This document shows positions 1-9,628 of a stretch of 64,000 nucleotides of DNA, in pieces (within the stretch, counting starts at the first letter, position 1; every line of letters begins with the position of its first letter). The notes under the pieces are model-generated. The model searched no databases. It was not told where the DNA came from and worked only from the letters and a program-made list of their open reading frames with translations. The DNA lies in NCBI GenBank assembly GCA_002812745.2, contig NCSJ02000049.1:118464-182463 (forward strand). The letters are read 5' to 3'. The stretch is from Scytalidium lignicola. Its lineage: Eukaryota > Ascomycota > Leotiomycetes. The translations under genes were made by a program, and so were the position numbers.

Positions 1-388
1 AAAACCCACGCCTTATATTTCGGGCAGAAGTACGCATCAATCCTCTTTCATTATCTCGGGGAATAATTAGTGGCTTGTACAAGTGGTGATTACGAGTCCT
101 TTGGCACGGTGGACAGTGTTTCGAAGCATCCTTTTACCCTCACGACATAAATCCACAAGTTCTCCTTCTGTGCAGTGCTAGCTCTGGTATTCTCCAAGAT
201 GCAAGTTCTATGAATATCTACACCAATTTAGGCGTATTCGGCTTTCCAGCTCCATTTCCCCATAAGCACAGCAGGTGTTAATTGATGCCAAGCCGGGAGG
301 ATCTGCACATCACGAAAATAAGCTTTCATTCTCACGCGACCCCCCTTTATTTACTTGCCAAGGGCAGCTTCGGGATACAACATCAGCG
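1..388. other. Upstream region of the LicD gene
   Basis: No gene is seen here. The stretch precedes the start codon of the LicD-type gene and probably holds its promoter and 5' leader. The window begins inside it, so any upstream neighbour is unknown. Confidence 0.5.
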
Positions 389-1473
389 ATGCGAATCGCT
401 CGTATTACCTCCCTTCCTCTGCTTTTGACCTTCCTCGGAGTCGTTTATTCGAATCCTATCAAAAAGCGAGATGCGGATTTCTATAGCGTGCGCACGTTCA
501 TGACCGAAGATAGTAGTAGACGAAGTAGTGATTCGCCGGTTAAATATTTCCACGAAAGTATATTCTCGGCCCATTACGATGGACGGTTCGCAGATAGATC
601 TCTATCGACCGAAGACCAGAAATTGGCTCTGAAAAATTTGATGCAGACATACTTAGCTACCTGTAAAGAGATCGGGGTGGAGACCTGGCTCATGCATGGG
701 ACTTTACTTGGGTGGTGGTGGAATCGAAAGGTCAGTACACGAGGAACATCGATTCCGAGATCTACGAATAATTGGAGATGAATGCTGTCGATTGAATTGT
801 TTACTAATTAAGATTTGTTTTCTTGTTCTAGATCCTCCCCTGGGACTCTGACAACGATGTCCAAATGACAGAAACCTCAATGCATTATCTCGCCTCGTAC
901 TACAACATGACAACGTATCACTACAGAACTGTACGTATGCCGCAGGGGCGTACCTACCTTCTTGAGGTTAATCCACATTACCTAAATAGCAAACAAACGG
1001 ACAACTTGAACGTTATTGATGCGAGGTGGATTGATACTACAAGCGGACTTTTTATTGATATTACAACTGCGAGGTATAACCACACTCACCCGGCCGGAAA
1101 AGGAATGCTGAGCTGTAAGGATGGGCATGAGTATAGGGTATGGTTAATTCCATTGAGTGATGAGAAATTTGGAGCGGATATTAGCTGATGCTGGATGCAG
1201 GATACGTACATTTTCCCGTTGAGAGATACCGATTTCGAGGGCGCACCGGCAAAGATTCCGTGGGGTTATAAGGATCTGTTGCTGTCAGAGTATACAGAGC
1301 GAGCGTTGACTAATCGACATTTCCATGAGTATGTCTAATCTATTAACTCGCTCTCTTCATTGCCGGCTACTATGCCCACGATCCCTGTTTGCTTACACAT
1401 TCTTAGGCACACTTTTGACATTGAAAAGCGCGAATGGATACCCGTTAATCCAGAAGACAATCCCACTCCATAA
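389..1473 (+). CDS. LicD-family phosphotransferase (secretory pathway)
   Basis: Predicted 280-aa protein from four exons: 389-730, 832-1137, 1201-1328 and 1407-1473. All junctions keep phase and have GT/AG ends. The N-terminus (MRIARITSLPLLLTFLGVVYS) looks like a signal peptide, so the ATG at 389 is preferred over longer open frame upstream. The core is typical of LicD proteins: a WLMHGTLLGWWWNRK segment followed directly across intron 1 by ILPWDSDNDVQ, which carries the acidic DxD-like cluster expected to bind metal and nucleotide. The end, TFDIEKREW, also fits fungal members. Known fungal relatives (the Mnn4 group) add phosphocholine or mannosylphosphate to glycans in the Golgi; the exact substrate here is an inference. 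It is shorter than yeast Mnn4, which is usual for these small fungal LicD proteins. Confidence 0.88.
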
Positions 1474-2662
1474 CTATAGGTTAATACTGGGGGCTTTCTG
1501 AAGGGATGCTGTGGCTTTTAGTATTGAGCAATCATTGCTATCATNCCCCCCAACCTCGTATGCAGGAGGTAGCACGATCTAAGGCTATAGGCGTAATGTT
1601 ATGAAAGTTGAAGAATTTACTGTAAGATTTATTAAAACGCCAACGACAAGGACTTCTACAAATGGGATCCTAGGGTCGGGTGGTCAAGGAAGTGTGGAGT
1701 CTCATGGAAATGCATTCTCAATTAGATCCTTCTGCTTGCTTTTTCTTCGTTTATACCGCACTGCTTGTATGATTACTTGATATGCCATTAGAGCGAATGG
1801 AGAACTATAAATTTGAATGTGTTCCTCTCTTATTAATTTGCTTTTTAGAGTTACACGTGCTCCCAGTTAACCTTCCTTTTTCTGCATGATTTGTAAGATA
1901 AGTTGGTTAGCAGACCACCAGGACAAGCAAAATCATAAGATAGTTGCATTGGGAGCTCATAAATCNGGGGGGGTAGGGGGGGTGAAGGAATAAGACTACG
2001 CGTGTAGTATACTGAATTGAGAGCAAAATCCAACGATATCAGGGTTTATTAACGAGTTATTGTGTGGATTTGTTAACACTAGAGCTTAAATTACTCGTTA
2101 GAACATACTCTACATAGTTAGCGCAAAAACCCCTATATTTGAGACTCTTCGTGTTGTGTAAACTACCCCGCGGCAAGTCCAGGTCGGTATCTGCTGATAA
2201 GGAACGAAAATTATTCAAACCCCGCGGAAATTTTTGCCCTTGGCAAAACTCATCCCCCAACTCCACTCTACGACTATCCATTGCCACTACGCATCCGGAA
2301 AGGCGTTGACTTTCCAAGAAGAACACAATGCCTCACAATCAGATCGCCAACCCTTCGAATCCCGTATCTAAGTACGACCACTCTCTCAGCACAAAATCGA
2401 GTCCTTGCGGGAACATGCATTTGAGTACTGGACAATTATCTGATCAGAAAAGAAGTCGCCAGGTAAAGTAAAACCTGTTGGACATGAGCCGGTGGCCAAG
2501 CTGCTCAATTTCAAGATATGCTTGCCTGTCTGAAGTTGAGCAGCTTCTTGGTCTGAGATTATACGGCTAAAACTTGATCTGGATAATGCCAGCGAAAGAA
2601 TCATGCCCACTACTTACTTCGCAGCAGTTGGAAGAATCACCTACTAACTCCTTACCAGCAGA
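1474..2662. other. Intergenic, LicD to permease
   Basis: About 1.2 kb without a recognisable gene. It contains two N characters (1545 before a C-run, 1966 before two G-runs separated by TA). Short open frames on the minus strand have no recognisable domain and no supporting splice sites. The part after about 2100 is presumably the permease promoter. Confidence 0.5.
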
Positions 2663-4605
2663 ATGTCCCACAACGATGAAGTTCAAGCGCATCAGCCTCA
2701 GTCAGACCCTGAGAAAGGTCTTCAGCTAGGCGCTCAAGAAAACGATGACTTAAAGGATGCAAATGCAACAGCTGAACAAGGAGATCCCAGTTCTGACTTT
2801 GAGGTTGAATCCACTCTGAAGGAGAGCAACCTGTTTCGCTGGAGCAAGCGTGTAGAACTCTTCTTTGGTATTGAGGCACGGGGCATTCATCGAGTCTTGC
2901 CCAACGAGAGATCGGCTGCAACGACCTTGTCATTTTTGGAGATTGTGATCCTATGGCTGTCCATAAATACTGCAGCGCAGAATGTCACTTTGGGAAGCAT
3001 TGGGCCTGGGGTCTATGGGCTAGGATTTACGGATGCTGCCTGTTTGGGTGCATTTGGAGGTATAATAGGGAGTATTCCTTCCGCTTATACCGCTAGCTGG
3101 GCACCATGGAGTGGGAACCGGACCATGGTATGTCTTTCCATATACCTACCTGTTGGAGTATAGAACCACATGAACTGATATTTTTTACAGATATGTGCTC
3201 GATTCACCATGGGATGGTGGCCAGTGAAGATTTGCGTGTTGTTGAACTTAGTTATCCTGATTGGATATTCTATGATTGATGCAGTTGTTGCTGGCCAAAT
3301 TTTGTCAGCTGTTTCTTCGCATGGTAGTCTCAGTGTTGAAGTTGGTATTGTTGTTACTGCAATTCTCACCTGGCTGGTGACAACCTTTGGCATCAAGATA
3401 TTCCATCATTACGAAAGGTTCGAAATACCACCCATTCCTATGCTTATATCTCCTAATTGTCTCTAGATATGCCTGGATTCCTTCAAATGCCATCTTTTTA
3501 ATCCTTGCTGGGGCAGCCGGTTCAAAATTCGACCTCAATTCACAATCTGTGGGTGACTCTGCAACTATAGCGGGAAATCGGATTTCATTCTTTTCCGTCT
3601 GTCTCGCCGCAGCAATTACCTACTCCCCTGGCGCAGCAGATTTTCTGGTCTACTGCGACCCGAAGATTGTCCCCAGATGGAAAGTCTTCACTGCAACACT
3701 TATAGGTCTTTCTCTCTCCTTTACATTCACTTTCGTTCTTGGCGTTGGTCTCGCATCTGGTATCCCTAATGATCCAGCCTGGGAAGCTGCTGGCGCTGGA
3801 TCTGGTGCGTTGATTGTTGCAGGCTATGGTGGCCTTGGGGGATTTGGGAAATTCTGCTCAGTACTTGTAGCGTTGGGCCTGATTGCCAACATGGTTCCTC
3901 CTACATATTCCTCTGGGATTGACTTCCAAATTCTTGGGCGATACCCGGCGATGGTCCCTAGGTATATCTGGAACACACTCAGCTGTATCGTTTTTGCAGC
4001 GTGTGCTTTGGCTGGACGAGATCATCTTTCCGAGATCTTCACGAATTTTTTGGCGCTCATGGGATATTGTAAGTCACTCCTGTGTAGACNTTTTTATTCT
4101 GTTTATAGTTGATCATCTTTTTGCTATCCGAGACGTTACTTGATTTTCTAATAAGAGATATTTCAGGGGTTGCAATCTGGATCGTGATTACTCTCGAGGA
4201 ACAATTCATCTTTCGGCGCGAAGAACCCTAGATTCAACTGGAGTGACTGGAATAGACCCAGTAGACTTCCGCTAGGCTTGGCTGCTCTGGCTGCATTCTG
4301 TGTTGGTTGGGTTGGTTCTGTGCTCTGCATGGCTCAGGTTTATTATATTGGTAAGTTACAATTCGAGCATCCCTATACTATAAAAGTATCACAACATGGA
4401 CTTCTCGGAGATAAGAATCATAAGAAAATAACTACAATATATTTCAGAAGAAGAATAACTAGCTAATCAAACACGTGTTATAGGCCCCATAGCTAAGATG
4501 GTAGGCTTATATGGTGGTGATATGGGGAACTACGTTGGCTTCGCATGGGCTGGAATCGTGTACCCTCCTCTGAGATACCTTGAGTTGAAGAAGTTCGGTC
4601 GATGA
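2663..4605 (+). CDS. Purine-cytosine permease (NCS1 family), frame broken near 3' end
   Basis: NCS1-type transporter that imports purines or cytosine across the plasma membrane. Exons: 2663-3127, 3191-3417, 3467-4068, 4167-4350 and 4484-4605, all GT/AG. Family landmarks include VELFFGIEARGIHRVLPNER before the first helix, the NxxxGSIGPGVYGL segment, YERYAWIP, the PGAADF stretch and the C-terminal GPIAKMVGLYGGDMGNYVG. Around 12 hydrophobic segments are present. In exon 4 the frame runs F-R-R-E-E-P and hits TAG at 4229-4231, giving 452 aa. One base to the side the family sequence continues (KNPRFNWSDWN) to a normal end, for about 532 aa. The exon total is one base over a multiple of three, so a single extra base (or two missing) near 4217-4224 explains it. 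This is either a recent loss-of-function indel or a sequencing error; the rest is intact, with no other stops. Confidence 0.88.
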
Positions 4606-5557
4606 GGGCTTGACAATTATACTTTCCCTAGTACAGAGGTGTAACTACAAATCCTAGCTATTTGTATGGACCGGAGGGTGATTAAAAGGGCTTTTGATTA
4701 TATATACCTTGGCTATGACAATGATGAATGGTATGTAGATATTTGGATTAGCTTGCTACCTTCAAAAGGATGCAACAATTATATATATTAAAAGGTATTG
4801 GAATTGGGAATGATACCACTGTATGCTTGATTCGGTGTCATGTCACCTATCTTCTTTTCACTCCTTTTCTCGGAATCATAACTAGTGGATCTTGTAGTGA
4901 ATTATTATTATTACGCTTCTTCAATTCTATTTAATGATATGACATCTGCCTGAACGGCTCTTTGTACTAGAATGAGGAGTATCGCATCCCAGTCTTCATT
5001 TACTATCAAAATAGGCAATGAGCCAATTGATTTCATTAACAAAACAAGCCAATGAGGTACCTAGACCTAGTGGAGGTTTATTCAAAAAGAGGAATTGTTC
5101 ATTTTATGCCTTTGTCTATTTCTGGGCCATGATATAATTCAAATTCAAATGGTAACGACGAATGAAACGATAATGAAGAGGGAAAACGGCGGGGAATATC
5201 TATAAAGTAATATTTCAATACGCTGTCACTAGCTTTATTTTGTTCTTCGAAGGCATTTTGTATCCTGCTGAGCTAGCGAGGACGTTTTAAGGTTCACTGT
5301 CATGATGTGACTATTCATCTTTGGAAGATGTTACTGTCAGAAACTCCACTGGAGAACTCTTGCTACTGGAGAAGGAAAATACGAGGAATAACGCTCGAGC
5401 AGTGGCGTCCACCTGGTTAGAGTAGATCGTCTTGCTTTTGAGTAGTTGAGAAGAGAGTGTATAATATAAATCAAAAACAACCCCTTTTATTCCTCCTTTT
5501 TGAAATATATATTTGAGAAGTACGTACCAAGCCTCAAGTGAATATAATTGTGGGACA

Positions 5558-5580
5558 TACAGTACAGTACAGTACAGTTA
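5558..5580. repeat. ACAGT pentamer microsatellite
   Basis: About four tandem copies of a TACAG unit, giving repeated GTAC palindromes. Similar tracts occur at several other intergenic places in this window. Confidence 0.8.
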
Positions 5581-7279
5581 CGGGACACGTGGGCAAACCC
5601 TTACTTCATCGAAGATGAGAACTGTTCACTTCCCTACATTCAATATTAGTTCTTATTGTGATGTTATTGAGGTCGTTTCTGTGGCTAGGTATATCAAATT
5701 CAGATCGCCACGATACATCTTCAAGTAATTAATCACCTTAATTAATAATATACCATCCCCTAAGGTCTCAGATAACGCTCGGAGTCTCATTCAAAAAACC
5801 TCCCGCCCCATTTTCAAAATTTGAAAAAAAAATCATGACCGCGCGGGTAGGTAGTTTAAATTATAATGATGTATGTCTCGGCTTTATTTCGCCCCGAACC
5901 AGAAAAGATTTTCTCGAAAAAAATGGAAACTCTTGGTTATCTAATGGAAGGAATGGAAGAAGGGGTGTTTGATGAGTACTTCAACTGTCTACAGGGAAGG
6001 AGGACAGAAAACTGCTGAACTTAGATAAAATAGGAGTCGAGGATGAAAATGCATTTATGAGTCTTCGTTTCTAGAGGAATGACTTTTGTGCTTTGGTCTC
6101 TACGCCATTGCGTACAGCAGCTTCCGTACGCATTCTCAGAGATGAAGAGAAGGATGATCGAACTGGGCTCAGACTTCTCCTGACGTAGGGAGAGACAAAA
6201 GAACTTGGGCTTTACCTATCTACCCAGGTGAAAACGCCTATTCATGACACTGCCGAAAAGCGGTTACACCTAAACCTACAATGGTAATGGTAAGAATCAT
6301 CAACTTAGTCACTGCTTCGACGCCCTACCCGTGATGAGGGACCGTGATTAGGGATTAATGAATGATATACAGGATATCACGCCGTTGAACAGTCTGTGCT
6401 TTGCCTGAGACACAGAACAGACCAAGCTGCAAGCCATTAGTCTTTGCATTTGGTAAATCCTGCCGCTAGAGTAAATTGAATCTAGGAAGATAAAAATAAA
6501 ATAATAATAAAAATAACAAATCCTAACTTTATCAGAGACAATTTGATGTCGTTATCGGACAGCTAAATCTTTCTGCGCCGAAGAGATTGTTTTAAAATAA
6601 TGATCGCCGGATGTTTCATTGTTATCTCAACGGCCAAGGGAACAAGGAACCTATAGAAAAGTACATAAAAATAAATGTAAGCGCAGTAAAGTAAAAGTAA
6701 GAAATGCAATGAGGTCAAATAATTATCAATATATTTGCTCATGCTCATGTTGATGCTCTCTCTCCAAGTATAGTGAATTCTGCAAACAAAACAAATGACA
6801 ACTGGTAAAGAAGCCAATGGAATTCCCTGAACAATTAAAAAATATTACTGTACGGTATAGTACTTTGAAAGTACTTCGAAACAGAAAGCGTGCTATATTT
6901 ATTAATTCCTTGCCGCTCCCAAAAAAAAACAAGCATTCATAAGCAAAGCTTACATGAGACGTTTCTAAAATAAAACACTAAACAAATAAGAATATTATTC
7001 GCTTGAGAAGAACACGCTGTAGCTAGCTGATCTCAGCTACGGTAATTAGATGGATCTAGATCTTAGTACGCATAAAAACCTCCGTTCATCTCAGCCTCAA
7101 TCCTTAGCCCTTCTTACTTTTTCGGGACCTACACGTTCCACAAGTTCTGTAAGCACCGTAATACACATTGCCAAAAATACATATTACTGGTGGCTTATTT
7201 TTAAGCAACCCACCAGCCACCCCACAAAGAAACGCAATGAGGCGCAGCAAGCTGGAAAAAAAATGCCCGATCCGAAGTC

Positions 7280-7310
7280 GTACAGTACCAAGTACCGGTA
7301 CAGTACAGTA
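7280..7310. repeat. Interrupted GTAC-rich repeat
   Basis: Several GTAC tetramers in 31 bases, arranged as a TACAGTAC unit, an AAGTACCGGTAC core, and again CAGTACAGTA. It is a partly palindromic relative of the ACAGT tracts elsewhere. Confidence 0.7.
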
Positions 7311-8438
7311 AGACTCGGAAAAAAAAAGATTCCAAAGGTTTTTTTGCAGCTGGGGATAAGTTATTGGGCATTTCGTCTTTTGTCAGATCTTGTATCAAAG
7401 GTATTAGTCTGACTAATCAATTAAGAGCAATATGCATTCAGCCCTCTTGAGGAATAGGAATCATGGGAGTAAATTTAGTGAACTTTTTGAAACGGGTGCC
7501 TGTACTGTATTAATTAATAATATATTCCTGATGGTGTCAGCAAAAGCACGTGCTGCTACGAAGGGAAAACCTGTGACCTCAAGTGTCCCAGCTCTGCCTA
7601 CAGTATCTCCGCACACACACCGCCTTGTGTGGCTCGTTGTTGCCACGGCTACAAGCGTTGCCCTCCTTCTCTTCGGAGCTGACAAGGGGGGCTGAATGGG
7701 GGCCGACGAAAGTTGGGTAGCGACGTCATCATTCACTTTGCCCTCATTTCGCCTGGTAATTTTACGCTGAGACGGGGTACGGAAGTACGGAAAGTACGGG
7801 TACGGAAGAAACCTTTCGGGGGGTCAGTGTCTTATCTTGGCTGGCCCCATCCAACGATCGCCTTTTCCCGATAACACGCAGCGTAGCCCCAGACAGACCA
7901 GACTGACCAGACAGACCGGAGACCGAGTCACCAGAATAGAGACTTGAGAGAGAACGCACATGCCGGTATGGATGAAGAACTCCAAACGCACTCTTGGTGG
8001 ATCGTGAGAAAAATGCAACCCTTTTCGTTTCCATGTTCCTTCCTAACAGAGTAAGTTAGTCACAACGCACTCGGTGCTGCAGTAGTAGCAGTAGCACCAG
8101 CACCAGTTGCTGCATGATAACGCTTTTTTCTCTTTTCTCCCTCGTGTTTCTATGCTGTTGCTGTGATCCATTTTGAGGAAAGAAAAAATTAGGGTGCAGT
8201 ATCTAGTAGAGTGCTCGTGCTTTCCATGTCCTAAGCAAGGTCCAACCTCGTATTTATTATTTCCCCAAAAAACCCATCCACTCGGTACCATACCATATCC
8301 ATACCATACCGTTCCCCAGCCAGTCTTTTGTCTCGGCCGTGTTGATTATGGCCAGACCTTGAAAATGCCGTGAGAAGGTGGCTGGATTACTGTGCGCAGT
8401 CGCTAGTGGCCCCTCCCCCCGTGTTGCTAGCAAAAGAC

Positions 8439-8465
8439 TGTACTGTACGGTAATGTACTGTACTT
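8439..8465. repeat. Interrupted ACTGT/GTAC repeat
   Basis: TGTACTGTAC followed by GGTAATGTACTGTAC. This is the same family of short GTAC-centred repeats, about 430 bases upstream of the small secreted-protein gene. Confidence 0.65.
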
Positions 8466-8897
8466 GTAGCTAGGAAATAGCCAGTTACCTAGACATGCTT
8501 AGAGTGGGCTCGCAATAGATCCACTAAGCAGACATGGCCAAGAGTATCTTTAGGTGTGGCTTGGCGTTAGAGCAACCCCGATCGTGCTGGGGTGGCGTCC
8601 TGGATACGATGCCGCCAGAAAACAGTATAAGACATCCACGAGAGTGCCCTTTCCTCGCAAGGCGCTTTTGCCCAACGGTGTGCGCCTCAGTTATTGCTCT
8701 TGGGATTCCGGATTCCGATTTCATTCGTTTCGTTGCTCCCTTGCTGTATTATATATCTATATACATACATACTATACATCCCATCGACAGAAAGCAAAGC
8801 CCATTCGTTACGTCCCTACATCTATATGGTTAACAGGGACAAGGAGAAACCAGAAATTTAGAACCCGAAAAAGCTTGAAACTCGAGAAGAAGGAAAC

Positions 8898-9167
8898 ATG
8901 CAATTATCAATATCGAAAATCATCCTGGCTGTAATAGCACTCTCAAATGCCGCGATATCAATGCCAACGCCATGCACCGATGTAAGCTCCCCCTTCGCCC
9001 ACGCCCACCACGGAGGAGCAGAGACTAACGTTTTGTGTTTTGTACAGAAATTGAGGGACCTGATCCTGAAAGGTGACCTGGATCCAAGTGCTTGCTGCAC
9101 CTATGGAGCCTGCTCCGGAGATGTAAATGTTCAGAGCGGAAGGTGGCTGGTGCACGGGAGAGATTGA
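8898..9167 (+). CDS. Small secreted cysteine-containing protein
   Basis: Predicted 67-aa product from exons 8898-8981 and 9048-9167, with a 66-base GT/AG intron at phase 0. Residues 1-21 form a clear signal peptide (basic, then IILAVIALSNAAIS). The mature part has four cysteines: one before the intron (PTPCTD), a CC pair and one more in the segment SACCTYGACSGDVNV, so the spacing is about C-x17-CC-x4-C. The segment KLRDLILKGDLDPSACC looks like a conserved block rather than random sequence. Its small size, signal peptide and cysteines fit a secreted fungal peptide such as an effector candidate; no enzyme fold is recognisable. It stands alone between a 4-kb gene-poor region and the convergent AT-hook gene. 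Function unknown. Confidence 0.7.
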   Translation: MQLSISKIILAVIALSNAAISMPTPCTDVSSPFAHAHHGGAETNVLCFVQKLRDLILKGDLDPSACCTYGACSGDVNVQSGRWLVHGRD

Positions 9168-9628
9168 ACGGCCAGTGGTGGCTACATCTGCGACACGTTT
9201 TGCGCTCTCGTCGTTGTTTCGTTTTGCTTGAACTCATGGATATGGCGTTTTGGGGACCTTGGGAATCATCGGGTTGGGACCATCGGGAACTGGGATATAT
9301 GGATAAACCGGGGATCAGGACTAGGGCTGTACATGAGAAGGAAATCATGACCACTTTCCAATGGGTATATATTAACGCCAAGACGACGATAGAGAAACAT
9401 CTCTCGCAAAGTATAGACGAGTGCCAAATAGGTAAATCCTAAAAAGAAATAAGTAATAATTAAAGGCAATGCCATAAAGAAAAGTGCTGCCGTTTCTGCC
9501 GAGTCGATGGTGATTCTGGAAGTCGTGTTAATCCGTCCATTTGTTGGTAGCCGTGTATGCTAAGTTGAGAAGCGTGGGTCTTTTCAAGTATAAATCCCCT
9601 TCGTATTCAGAAGACTAGATATGACCCA
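9168..9628. other. Convergent 3' spacer
   Basis: Spacer of 460 bases between the convergent small secreted-protein gene and the AT-hook gene. It presumably holds both 3' untranslated regions. No further feature seen. Confidence 0.5.

Larger units (their letters stand above)
4606..8897. other. AT-rich gene-free region with short GTAC repeats
   Basis: A 4.3-kb stretch with no convincing gene. Open frames are short, mostly begin at non-ATG codons, and show no domain or paired exons. It holds several tracts built from GTACAGTAC-like units, a run of GTACGGAA-like units near 7772-7805, and poly-A and poly-T tracts. The last few hundred bases contain a TATA-like repeat near 8750-8775 and a CT-rich tract, and look like the promoter of the small secreted-protein gene. 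Confidence 0.5.

Noticed and set aside
1966..1982. Two G7-like runs as a possible G-quadruplex or minisatellite
   Set aside because: Only two runs, next to an N; run length is uncertain and two runs are not enough for a quadruplex.
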